Part shown: one piece after another, positions 23,056-33,384 of the stretch
Position numbering within the stretch: position 1 is the first letter of the stretch
Layout: every line of letters starts with the position of its first letter
From: Arion vulgaris
Taxonomy: Eukaryota > Mollusca > Gastropoda > Stylommatophora > Arionidae
Direction of reading: 5' to 3'
DNA length: 64,000 nucleotides
Assembly (NCBI GenBank): GCA_020796225.1
Contig: CM036753.1
Coordinates: 64,078,865 to 64,142,864 of the forward strand
Program-made: the position numbers and the translations under genes
The notes under the pieces: model-generated
What the model was told of the DNA's origin: nothing
Database searches by the model: none
The model's input: the letters and a program-made list of their open reading frames with translations, nothing else

Positions 23056-23690
23056 TATGGTATGTAATGTCCTTACTGTGATATTCCTATTGTGTTAAGG
23101 TATATAACTCCCTGACTGTGATATTCCTATTGTGTTATGATATATTACTCCTGGACTGTGTGATAATCCTATTGTGTTATGGTATATAACTCCCTGACTG
23201 TGTGATATTCCTATTGTAGTAGGTATTAACCTGACTGTGTGATATTCCTATTGTGTTATGGATATAACCTTGACTGTGTGATATTCCATTGTGTTATGAT
23301 ACTATTACTCCTGGACGTGTGATAATCCTATTGTGTTTGGATATAACCCTGACTGTGCATATTCCATTGTGTTATGTATATAACTCCTGGCTGTGTATAT
23401 TCCATGTGCTTATGGTATAACCCCTGACTACGTGATATTCCTATTGTGTTATGGTATGTAACTCCTGGACTGTGTGATATTCCTATTGTGTTATGATATA
23501 TAACTCCTGGACTGTGTGATATTCCTATTGTGTTATGGTATATAACTCCCTGACTATGTGATATTCCTATTGTCTTATGATATATAACTCCTGGACTGTA
23601 TGATATTCCAATTGTGTTATGGTATATAACTCCCTGACTATGTGATATTCCTATTGTGGTATGGTATGTAACTCATTGACCGTGTGATAT
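23055..23690. repeat. About 42-bp tandem array, about 15 copies, degenerate
   Basis: Unit around TGTGATATTCCTATTGTGTT and ATGGTATATAACTCC. The centre (23220-23420) has many 1-3 base deletions, the edges few. Confidence 0.93.
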
Positions 23691-23914
23691 TTTACTTTTG
23701 TTTTTACTGTAGATAATGCGTTAACTGTGCAATATTGCTATTAGACTTATTAGAGATATTACCATGACTGCATCATATCTATGTTTGTGAAGATTCTTAA
23801 TCGTTTTTCATCAGCAGCAATGGTTAATGATAATGATGATAATTTTCTCCTATCGATACAAGGAATGACTGCAGTAAATCTACGTAGAAAATGTAAACTA
23901 AGAAAAAGCAAAGT

Positions 23915-24160
23915 AATATAGTTTTGCAGAGCATAAAACCAAGATACATCGACCTTTCTACGAAAAGGTCTTTCTCAAGCAAACAATACAAAATAAGCGA
24001 AGAAATTCAGACTTCCTATACACAAGACATAACATATATAGTCAGATAAAAATCCTAAAAATAAAATTATTGATAAAGCCTTTCGGTCGAAACGTTGCTG
24101 TATATGTTTTTGTAATCTGTAAAACTATGTTATTTCGGTTTTTTTTCGTCATGATTTTGT
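23915..24160. mobile_element. Foldback element (TTTCGGTCGAAACG family)
   Basis: Left arm AAAAGGTCTTTCTCAAGCAA (about 23964) and right arm TGATAAAGCCTTTCGGTCGA (about 24072) are imperfect inverse copies around a short AT-rich centre. Confidence 0.7.
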
Positions 24161-24709
24161 CTTTTAGATCTGATAACCATTTATAAAAGATAAAAATCTA
24201 TAACAATCTAGTATATATCTGTCTGTGAAAGTATTATTATAATAGCATTAAATGAAGAAAAACTGTATTCACAGAGTGTTTTAAATGATAAAATTTGCAA
24301 AATCCCAAATGTGTTTTATATTTGATCTGTCTGAGCAATATTGCAGGAGCTACTGCTCGATCCGAAATGTGTGTTATTTTATTTCAACAAATCTGTTCTA
24401 TAGTATAATTATATCTTTCATTTTTGTCTTTCTCTTGTTCCATAACTGTTGTCGTAGATAAACTTGACTTTGAAGCAATTAGATTCAAAATTCATATCCC
24501 TAATGCTTTTAAATAATGGTGCTGGGACTTAATTTCCGACCACAAAGTTCAGTTTTCCAGTGTCTTCTATTTGTCGTTTTTTGTATACACTAGTTAATTT
24601 GTCTATTGTCACGGTTAACTTCATCGAGGAATTCTTTCAACAAAGCTGTTAACTTACTGTTTGTACAAACTACATTCAAGTACATGAAGTTACCTACTTA
24701 ATTCAATTA
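24161..24709. other. AT-rich unassigned sequence
   Basis: Nothing recognised. Confidence 0.4.
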
Positions 24710-24955
24710 ATCTAGTAGTTTAGTTAGTTAGTTAGTTAGTTAGTCAAGCAGTCAGTCAATCTTTCAGTCAGCCAGTCAGTCAGCCAGCCAGCCAGCTAGT
24801 TATTTAATTAGTTAGTTAATTAGTTAGTTAGTTAGTCAGTTAGTAGTTATTTGGTTAGTCAGGTTAGTCGTTAGTTGGTTAGTAGTTGTCAGTTGGGTTA
24901 GGGTTAGTCAGTTAGGTCGTTAGTAGTTAGTTAATTAGCTTGTAGTTAGTTAGTA
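24710..24955. repeat. Compound (GTTA)n/(CAGT)n microsatellite
   Basis: Runs of GTTA with an internal CAGTCAGCCAGC block and later degeneration. Confidence 0.93.
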
Positions 24956-25330
24956 AACATATTTTAAAAACGTGACTGCACTCCGGACAAACACAGATGG
25001 GTTAAGTCTCTTTCAGCCGAATCGTTTGCTCGTTTGCAGATGGTTCTTATAGCTCACTGGCCACACACACGTCTCACAATATACATTACATGTATTCAGG
25101 CAATAATTTTAAACATTTTATCATATTTTAAATAAATACATAACACAATTAACACACTAAAATTACTAACAACAAACTATATATTTATATATATATACAA
25201 CATAACAGTAGATATGTAGTATTTCATCACAATCCATATTCGTTTTGTTAGATTTGCACACATTTTCTTAAATCTCCATTTGTACACTGGCGATCCTTAA
25301 CTTACGAGTTCAACACAACTGTATACAGAG

Positions 25331-25510
25331 CAGTGGCGGCTCGTCATTAAGGGCCAGTGAGGCCAGGCCCAACAAAAATCATGTATAACTGATATGTAAA
25401 TACTAATACACCTAAAAATACCTAACCTATAATACCTATAATACCTTACCCAAAACCATGATTTTTCCGAAAATTGTTGTCCTAACAAAAATAATCACGA
25501 GCCGCCACTG
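25331..25510. mobile_element. hAT MITE, 180 bp
   Basis: Terminal inverted repeats CAGTGGCGGCTCGT / ACGAGCCGCCACTG with perfect 8-bp duplication ATACAGAG at 25323-25330 and 25511-25518. Second copy at 54010-54175. Confidence 0.95.
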
Positions 25511-25664
25511 ATACAGAGCATATATTTTGTATATAAACTAAAGACAACAGCGATTAACTACGATTCCCTATATTATGTCTTCATTTGATCGTTATATCTA
25601 TCATTCATCTATTAACTCCTTGTTTTATGAAATTAGTAGGGTTTTTGTTGGTTTTTTTTCGATC

Positions 25665-25850
25665 CAGAGCTTTCAGTTCTTTGGCTCGGTGCCATGGACA
25701 TCGTAACCCTTCGGTTCGGTGCCACGAACACCGTAAATCAAGAGAACCTGTGGCTTTTCTACCAGCCTGTGGAATTTAACCGCACTCACAGGAGGCTTGT
25801 CACCCGTCGTCCAACGCGCTACGAACACGCTGCAGACGGGCAAATTGGTA
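25665..25850 (-). mobile_element. SINE B, antisense
   Basis: CTTTGGCTCGGTGCCATGGA, TCGGTTCGGTGCCACGAACA, GAGGCTTGTCACCCG; closely inverse to 27640-27870. Confidence 0.85.
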
Positions 25851-25859
25851 GGCTCCAAT

Positions 25860-26035
25860 AACGTCCGCGCCATTTTGTTGACAATTGCAATTTCATTCCG
25901 TAGATTCTTGAGGTTGTTGACGAAGCTACGAAGTTCGTGCTCTGTGTAATACTCTCAGCTTGTGTCATGCTATTTCCGCAGAAAGGAATCGCGCCTTTTG
26001 TGGAAAACCCCAGTGCAATGATTAAATTTTTCCTC
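25860..26035 (+). mobile_element. SINE A body fragment joined to SINE B
   Basis: GTCCGCGCCATTTTG, GTTGACGAAGCTACGAAGTT, TGGAAAACCCCAGTGCAATG. The tRNA-like head is missing and SINE B abuts directly. Confidence 0.75.
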
Positions 26036-26129
26036 TTTAGACTATTGAAACCTTATACTAACTGGATAGGATTTGCATCTACGCACTGAACTATCTGTAA
26101 ATGTCAGCTTAAGAGCACTTACACAGTAG

Positions 26130-26420
26130 CTCTGGTGATGATCTATAAAAATTGTACTGGAAAATAAGAAACACGTAATAACAAAGTACTGTAGTTTTAC
26201 AAAATACAAAAACAATGACAAGAGAAAGCAACGTTTCGATAAAGGCCTTTATCAAGCAAAACGATACAACAAACCTGACGGATCGTTTTGCTTGATAAAG
26301 GCCTTTCGGGGAAATGTTGCTGTGTATTGTCATTGTTTTTGTATTTTGTAAAACTACAGTACTTTGTTATTATGTGTTTCGCCATTCTACATAGTTTTAC
26401 TGCAATCTCCATCTATGTTG
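26130..26420. mobile_element. Foldback element, two full arms
   Basis: Left arm AACACGTAATAACAAAGTAC ... AAAGGCCTTTATCAAGCAAA (26170-26262); right arm TTTTGCTTGATAAAGGCCTT ... ACTTTGTTATTATGTGTTTC (26285-26382). About 100-bp arms around an about 20-bp loop. Confidence 0.85.
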
Positions 26421-26760
26421 TGATTACTGGAAAATAAAAACGTTGTGGTTTTAATTTAAGATTTTTGCCTCTGAACTACACAGACTCCCAATTATTCATT
26501 GAATCTAAAAACTATTAACATTTACCGTATAATATTAACAATCCAAATCGACACTACACAGTTACCACGCTGATCTATTTCATTTTGGGGAAATGGTTAT
26601 CATGTCATTTGTGTTTTGTAAATTCTGGAAAGGCTAAACGTATAATGCATAATGACTTTAAAAGTTCATAATGTTTAGTCAAGCTATTTTGAGATTATGT
26701 CACATGTTTGCTCACGAAAAAATATTTCGTGCTTGGAGGCAAAAAGAAATTATTTAATCA
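26421..26760. other. Unassigned sequence
   Basis: AT-rich, nothing recognised. Confidence 0.4.
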
Positions 26761-26764
26761 ACAG

Positions 26765-27520
26765 ATTAGTGAAGAAGATATATTGTTCATGATAGGCCAT
26801 ATAAGCAGATTACCAACAGACAGTATACCTCAAAAAACGTCCCTCGCTGAACTAACGAGTTCACTCAAACGCACCGTCATCCAGTGGATACCGTCACACT
26901 GCAACGTTAGGGAAACGAAGCAGCCGACAAGCTAGCCAAAGAGGGCGGGCGACTACCTCAGACTGATCTCGAGATCGGTTATGAGGAAGTCAAAACAACC
27001 ATCGGTTCGCACTATAGTAACAAATGGGCAAAAGACCACCCTCAGCACACAGCCAGTGACGAATACTATGGTCTCTCTCGACGTGAACAAGTTGCCATAC
27101 TTCGCCTCCGTACCGGTCACAACAAGCTCCGAGCCCACATGTTCCATAAATTTAAAATAGGCACAACTAGCCTGTGCCCCTGCAATATGGCGGACATGAC
27201 GGCAGAACACGTCTTGCAAGACTGTCAACGTTTAGCAGGTATAAGGAAAGAGTACTGGCCAAAACACACAGAGCTTCGCGAAAAGCTGTACGGAGAAACG
27301 GAGTCCCAAAAACAACAGTAAAATTCATGATAAAAATTGGTTCACCAGTCTAGGCCGGGAGCGCAAAGGAGGATACAAAGCAAAATGCCGGCCACCCAAA
27401 AGTGGACCTCAAGAGATAACAGAGGCGACGAAAAACACTATGTATGAAGCACACACAAGGGCCCGTTCTATAAATCTCTTCTTATTCTGACGCTGTGAGG
27501 CAAACTAGAAATTGGAGGAG
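26765..27520 (+). mobile_element. LINE RNase H region, mosaic with a second LINE tail
   Basis: 26770-26835 carries the H-I-S-R-L-P-T-D-S-I-P-Q LINE tail also at 7985-8040. From about 26836 another LINE follows: TVIQWIPSHCNVR with a one-base frame change before the A-D-K-L-A-K-E-G-G stretch, then EQVAILRLRTGHNKLRAHMF, PCNMADMTAEHVLQDCQR. W-I-P-S-H-C is the RNase H signature and C-x-C-x(7)-E-H-x-L-x-D-C the downstream knuckle. 27360-27510 returns to the first family (RDNRGDE). The most readable LINE remnant in the window, still not intact. Confidence 0.85.
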
Positions 27521-27639
27521 AAAAAATATATATATACACGGTAAATTGTGAAGCTTGACACCATAGACAGACCTCCGTCTCGCCAAGCTTGAAATTCTTC
27601 TGCGTGGGACTCCGAAACCTGTGTGAATTGTCCGGGTTC

Positions 27640-27870
27640 TAAATATTGAGGTTTATTGCTTTCACGGTTGCCCGCGTGCAAAGCGTGTTCGTTGCGTGTT
27701 GGAATGCGGGTGACAAGCCCTCTGTGAGGGCGGGTTCAATTCCGCGGACTGGCAGAAAAGCCACAGCTTTCCCAGATTTACGGTGTTCGTGGCACCGAAC
27801 CGAAGGGTTACGATGTCCATGGCACTGAGCCGAAGAGCTGAAAGCTCAAGTGCTTCTGGATTGAACAAAA
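27640..27870 (+). mobile_element. SINE B, plus orientation
   Basis: GCGTGTTCGTTGCGTGTTGG, GGGTTCAATTCC (B box), GTGTTCGTGGCACCGAACCG, ATGGCACTGAGCCGAAGAGC. Best copy of the family. Confidence 0.87.
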
Positions 27871-28084
27871 AAATTGCTTTCACGGAAGATAGTTTATTGG
27901 ATCAGATGGGTTTTTGTTCATTAAACTTTCCCTTCATTTTCTCATTAAAATAATAAATTATAATGACTAAGTTGTGTGTCTATTATTATTATAACCACTC
28001 AATATCATTTATTAGAAAATCGTAGATTCTGATAAGAGTTATTAAAATGCATAATAATAATTCCTCTCTTACCATTATACATTA

Positions 28085-28560
28085 CATAGGGCCTGCAAGT
28101 AATTTCTCCATACCGCTCTATCCTGGGCAACTCGCTCAATCTCATCCATGGAACTGAGAACGATATTTCTTGCCTCTCTCAGCAAAGTTCGTTTCGGGTC
28201 TCCTTAGGTCGACCTCTCTTTCTTGAACTCTTTGCATCCCACTTCAATGCCTGCTTTGATATTCGTTGATCATTTCTCCTCAAGGTGTGCCCAACATATC
28301 TCCATCTTCTCTTTCTTATAACAGTTGTCACTAGTGGTTGACCATTTCTGCAGACATCTATTTTCAAATGCATTCAACTTGCTTTCTATATCTTTAGTCA
28401 TTTTCCAACTCTCGCTGGCATATGTTAGGATTGATACAACATTTGAGTTGAAAATTCGTAATTTAGTTTTAATACTATATAACTTGCAGTTCCATATTTT
28501 ATTTAGACTTTTAAAAGCTGATGTTGCTTTGCCAATCCGTATCATAATTTAGTTAAAATG
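28085..28560 (-). mobile_element. LINE RT C-terminal part, antisense
   Basis: Minus frames: IRIGKATSAFKSLNKIWNCK, LTYASESWKMTKDIESKLNA, then TVIRKRRWRYVGHTLRRNDQ and KRGRPKETRNE. The Y-(G/A)-S-E-x-W and R-R-x-W-x-x-x-G-H-x-L-R landmarks are classic for CR1/jockey/RTE-like LINE ORF2 C-terminal regions. One frame change. Confidence 0.88.
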
Positions 28561-28691
28561 CATACAAACAGATTTTTAAAATGTACAAGGATGCGTACGA
28601 TCAGATGACTAACACAACGGATTGGAACAAACAGCAATTAAACATGCAAGAATAATGTAGCTGTAGAGAGATTTATAGAGGGTTATCTACC

Positions 28692-30235
28692 CAGGGCCGT
28701 GCAGTATATTTTCTCAGTATGATGGAATTCTTTTAAATACGGCTCCTTAAATTATTTATCTTTAAAATAACCTTCCATTGTGATTTTTTTAAACTGCACA
28801 AAATGTACGAATACTAAATCGTATGCATCAATATCGGAATAACATTCACAGTAACATAGACCAATATCGGAATAACATTCACAATAACATAGATCAATAT
28901 AGAATAACATTCACAATAACTTTGACCAATTTAGAATAACGTTCACAATAACATAGATAAATATCGGAATAACATTCACAATAACATAGACCAATATAGA
29001 ATAACGTTCACAATAACATAGACCAATATCGGAATAACATTCACAATAACATAGATCAATATAGAATAACATTCAATAACATTGACCAATTTAGAATAAC
29101 GTTCACAATAACATAGATCAATATAGAATAACATTCACAATAACATAGACCAATATAGAATAACGTTACAATAACATGAATAACATCGGAATAATTACAT
29201 AATAGATCAATATAGAATAACATTCACAATAACATTGACCAATTTAGAATAACGTTCACAATAACATAGACCAATATAGAATAACGTTCACAATAACATA
29301 GACCAATATAGAATAACGTTCACAATAACATAGACCAATATAGAATAACATTCACAATAACATAGACCAATATCGGAATAACATTCACAATAACATGATA
29401 ATAAGAATACATTCACAATACATTGACCAATTTAGAATAACGTTCACAATAACATAGATCAATATAGAATAACATTCACAATAACATAGACCAATATAGA
29501 ATAACGTTCACAATAAGCTATATGACTCAATCTCATAGAATAACGTTCACAATAACATAGACTCAATATAGAATAACGTTCACAATAACATAGATCAATA
29601 TAGAATAACATTCACAATAACATAGACCAATATAGAATAACGTTCACAATAACATAGACCAATATAGAATAACGTTCACAATAACATAGACCAATATCGG
29701 AATAACATTCACAATAACATAGACCAATATAGAATAACGTTCACAATAACATAGACCAATATAGAATAACGTTCACAATAACATAGACCAATATAGAATA
29801 ACGTTCACAATAACATAGACCAATATAGAATAACGTTCGCAATAACATAGACCAATATAGAATAATTCGATAATGACCAATAGAATAACTTCAAAAATAG
29901 ACCAATATAAATAACGTTCACAATAACATAGACCAATATAGAATAACGTTCCCAATAACATAGACCAATATAGAATAACGTTCACAATAACATAGACCAA
30001 TATAGAATAACGTTCACTACATAACATAGACATCATATAAAGAATAACTTCACAATAACATAGATCAATATAGAATAACGTTCACAATAACATAGACCAA
30101 TATAGGAATACTTATAACATAAAGATTTTTAATTATTGAATGGTTCAAATTGTATTTTGATTTCGCTGATAATGTGCCCCTTTACGGTACCACCTGATGT
30201 GGCCGCTCTCTTTATTATAGAACGACACGGCACTG
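28692..30235. mobile_element. hAT-like element carrying a 32-bp satellite
   Basis: Left end CAGGGCCGTGCAGT at 28692 and right end ACGACACGGCACTG at 30222-30235 are inverted with 11 of 14 matches. Flanks TATCTACC and ATGATACC are similar in the last four bases only, so the 8-bp duplication is not proven. The interior is almost all tandem repeat (28830-30115). Confidence 0.6.
28830..30115. repeat. 32-bp tandem array, about 40 copies
   Basis: Unit AGAATAACGTTCACAATAAC plus ATAGACCAATAT. Variants: GAATAACATT versus GAATAACGTT, and ATCGGAATAAC insertions every few units. Local damage at 29160, 29390, 29510 and 29865. Confidence 0.95.
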
Positions 30236-30454
30236 ATGATACCCCCTTGTTTGAGACAGTGATACGCGTTCTCACTGTGTTCTTCTAACAGACCTATCTA
30301 GCTATTACAGCAATGTTCAATACGAACACAGACGTGGTGAAGTATAGTTAAAATATATATCATACTGTTAGGAAAGTGAAACATCAAGACTTTTTAAAAT
30401 GGCAAGTCAGAATGAGTGACACCTCTTGAGACTGTCCCGTTTAGTCGATATGGC

Positions 30455-30700
30455 TTCGCCTTAGAGACTCAAACAACGTTAATTGATAAGTTGTCCATCA
30501 GGCTGCCGGGGAGAGTGACACTGCCATTTACCTAAGTTTTTCAATTCAGCCTGAGACTCATCAGGCTCAAGCTCCGGAACAATCTATAGATGCCGGATAA
30601 AGAGCACGTGTGTACTGAACGACAAGATCGATTCAAACCCAGAACCTACAGAACGCACAGCAAAATTCTTAACAACTTTACTACAGATACCCCCTTAAAT
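30455..30700 (-). mobile_element. Probable tRNA-derived SINE (family H), antisense
   Basis: Minus strand: GTAGTAAAGTTGTTAAGAAT head and GGGTTTGAATCG, which resemble A and B boxes of a tRNA promoter; body includes an inverted CAGCCTGA/TCAGGCT stem. Confidence 0.6.
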
Positions 30701-30894
30701 TTAAAGTAATGTAGTATAACACCGCACAAAAATAAAACAAAGCGAGATTTCAACCAAAAGACATTTATTAGGCAAAGAATGCAAGACAAAATAAAAGATG
30801 GTCCTACATAGGTCACAGAACAAAAACGGTGAAAACGTTAATGGTATTTATCCTAATTGCTCTAGCAAAAATAAAATTCGTGATAGAGAGAATC

Positions 30895-31250
30895 TACATT
30901 CTGCTATTGGAGAACCAACCTTCTCATAGGATAGAACCAACCTTCTTCTAGGAGTGAACCAACCTTCTTCTATGAGAGTTCCAACCTTCTGCTGGGAGAA
31001 AATCGACCTGCTACTATGGTTTCATTTTTTCGATAAGAGAGAATCCACCTCCAAATAGAAGAGAATCAATCTCTTGATAGAAGATAATCAACCTCCTTAT
31101 AAGCGAGAATCAGCGTCATCATAGGAGATACTAAACTTTCTACTAGGATAGAATCAACCTTCTTCTAGGAGAGAGTCAACCTTCTGCTACAAGAGAATCA
31201 ACCTTCTAGAGAGAATTAGCTTTTTGATGGGAGAAATCAATCTACTGCTA
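30895..31250. repeat. Degenerate array, about 24-bp units
   Basis: AACCTTCTTCTAGGAGAGAA-type units, strongly diverged, about 14 recognisable. Confidence 0.8.
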
Positions 31251-32040
31251 GGATATAATGTATTGTATACGTTCTGTCAATTGTGCAATTATAAACCAGC
31301 AGTAGTAGTTCTGATATCATAATTTCTCTGTTTCAGTTACTATTATTTATATTATTGTCATGACGTCTAGCGGTGTCTTGATTCGTAGACAATGTCAGCA
31401 TGTTTTTTGCTCCACTGAGTTATACAAAACTAGGAACAGGTATGTAATATAAAAACACAATCACATTGAAATAATAAACAAAAAGCATAAAAAATTGCTT
31501 AACTGCTGTGTTAACATATTTCACGTTTGATATTTAATCGTTGAACTAATAATAAACATATATAAAGAAGTTAAGCTGAGAAAGAACAACAGTAACAACA
31601 ACAAAAATCATTGCTTGTCCGATGTATATTATACATTTATATATATATACAAATACATATAGACACGAACACAATGCTGTTTTTTCGTATATACATCTTT
31701 GGTACTTTTGTGTACAACGGTTATGTATAGATTAATGTGGATGCTACCCACACCAGCTGTACAGAAGAGGTTAAGCACATGCCGGAACCTCAAAAACAAA
31801 CAGACACACACAGCAAACCCGGATACAATAAGTGCAAGAAAATGATTGTCCAGATTGATATCTCAAAAAACTACGACCTGTAATACACAACAAAGCTGAG
31901 CCATACCTGGCTTCAATCCAATTGTATCTCTTTCTCTCTCTCTCTCTCTTTCTGTCTCTTCTCCCTAGCCTGTGATGCCTCTGGTGCTTTGGGCAGCAAC
32001 AAATGTACACCATTCTTCTCTATTCTCGACCGTTCTCTGT
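31251..32040. other. Unassigned sequence with simple repeats
   Basis: (TA)n at 31640-31650 and (TC)n at 31930-31955; no gene. Confidence 0.45.
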
Positions 32041-32044
32041 ATTG

Positions 32045-32250
32045 TTTAGTTAACTTGCTTCTTAGACATGTGGGCCGGGTTCAATTCCATAGTGGGTGTG
32101 GGATATTTTTCCAGACCGTAAAGTCTCTAAAACTGACCCAGCCTTACTTCGGTACCAGGAAAATTACTGGGATATAAAGGCGGCAGGCGTGATGTTAACC
32201 ACATCACACATTGTGTGCCGATGGTAACCGTATTACCCAATATGCCTCTA
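32045..32250 (+). mobile_element. SINE I, plus orientation
   Basis: CCGGGTTCAATTCCATAGTG (B-box-like), TGGGATATTTTTCCAGACCG, ends in the (TAAATATAAA) region. Antisense fragments at 46165-46275 and 60740-60935. Confidence 0.65.
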
Positions 32251-32269
32251 AATATAAAAAAGATTTATC

Positions 32270-32480
32270 TCTTCTCTCTTTTTCTATCTCACTCTATGTG
32301 TATATTGTGTTCCAGATATGATTCATTTCTTTCAGCTCTTGTTTTACTGTTCTCCTCCAGGTTGTGTTGGGTCTTCCACGTTTTCACCCTCTGGTGTCCA
32401 TCTCAGTCCAGTTTTCGTGACAGAGTTAGTATCCTTGCTCAATCCATCTAGTGTCTCTTTTGGATGTTAGTGCTCATTTT
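32270..32480 (-). mobile_element. LINE C-terminal tail remnant, antisense
   Basis: Reverse complement carries a decayed H-Q-R-V-K-T-W-K-T-Q-H-N-L-E-E-N motif, comparable to G-K-R-x-R-G-R-P-K-T-T-W-R-R in family members. Confidence 0.55.
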
Positions 32481-32970
32481 CGCTAATCCAGTTATATCTA
32501 ATCTTTACCTATTTCTGTCTTGTGGAAAAATTAAAGTTCGCAATTATCCATGTTTTTTTGGACAAAATGTGGACTTTTTATGTAATTTGAAATCCAGTCT
32601 GTTATTCATACTTACTCTTTGTTCACACAAAAACGTACAGATTAGTATGCCAGTAATTCTATCACTACCAATACTTTCTCTAAATACATTACTTTATTTA
32701 ACAATGGAAATGTGCACGGAAAATATCATACTATTCTATATTAAAAATACTGCATACATGACAATTCACAACAGTTTTTAACTCTATACACATCAGTGAC
32801 CACTTCAGAGGCGTATTAGTTTCAGAGCCAATATCACCATTGGTCACTATAGTACATTTTAACATTGGGTGCGTTTTTTTTAAACTTTCGACTAAACCTT
32901 CCACGTTTTTAGCGTAACTGACGGGAGTAAAATAAATATATACACATCTTCTAAATATCCCATAATCTTT
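32481..32970. other. Unassigned sequence
   Basis: 105-residue open frame 32464-32781 has no recognised domain. Confidence 0.4.
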
Positions 32971-32974
32971 TCAG

Positions 32975-33150
32975 GGCTTAGGTAGAAAGTTCTTCTAGGC
33001 CCTAGTGTGCAGAAGATAGTAGGAGGGCCAATTCCTTTCCTCACATGTGGAACGTCGAGTGTGGATTGAACTCACAACTCTATTGTGTCTGAGTCAATAG
33101 AAGAACGCTTATGTGTTACGCTAATCCGTGCCACTCTCTGCAAACAACGT
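32975..33150 (-). mobile_element. SINE D, antisense
   Basis: CCTAGTGTGCAGAAGATAG, TCACATGTGGAACGTCGAGT, GGATTGAACTCAC (inverse B box) and a trailing tRNA-like head. Confidence 0.7.
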
Positions 33151-33384
33151 AGTTACACAAAATGTGTGATATCAAAATGACGGCGTCTTAAAACAATTGC
33201 AGTCATAACTTAGAAGTATCTACGGTGTACTTATTCCTATCTGCTCCCGGAAGCATAGGTTTCAACAGTTATCCACCCACTTTTTCCGATTTCTGGTCGT
33301 TTTCTTTATGGTTTCTTAGAGTAGTCCATCATACTTCAGTTATTGAAGAAGGCTCCGCTGTCTTCAGGTATGTTTAGGCGTCCT

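Noticed and set aside
26708..26935. Short plus-strand frame as a gene
   Set aside because: Crosses the junction of two LINE remnants; composition and motifs are retroelement.
28692..30235. Certain hAT element with 8-bp target duplication
   Set aside because: Flanks TATCTACC and ATGATACC match only partly, so I kept it as hAT-like rather than proven.
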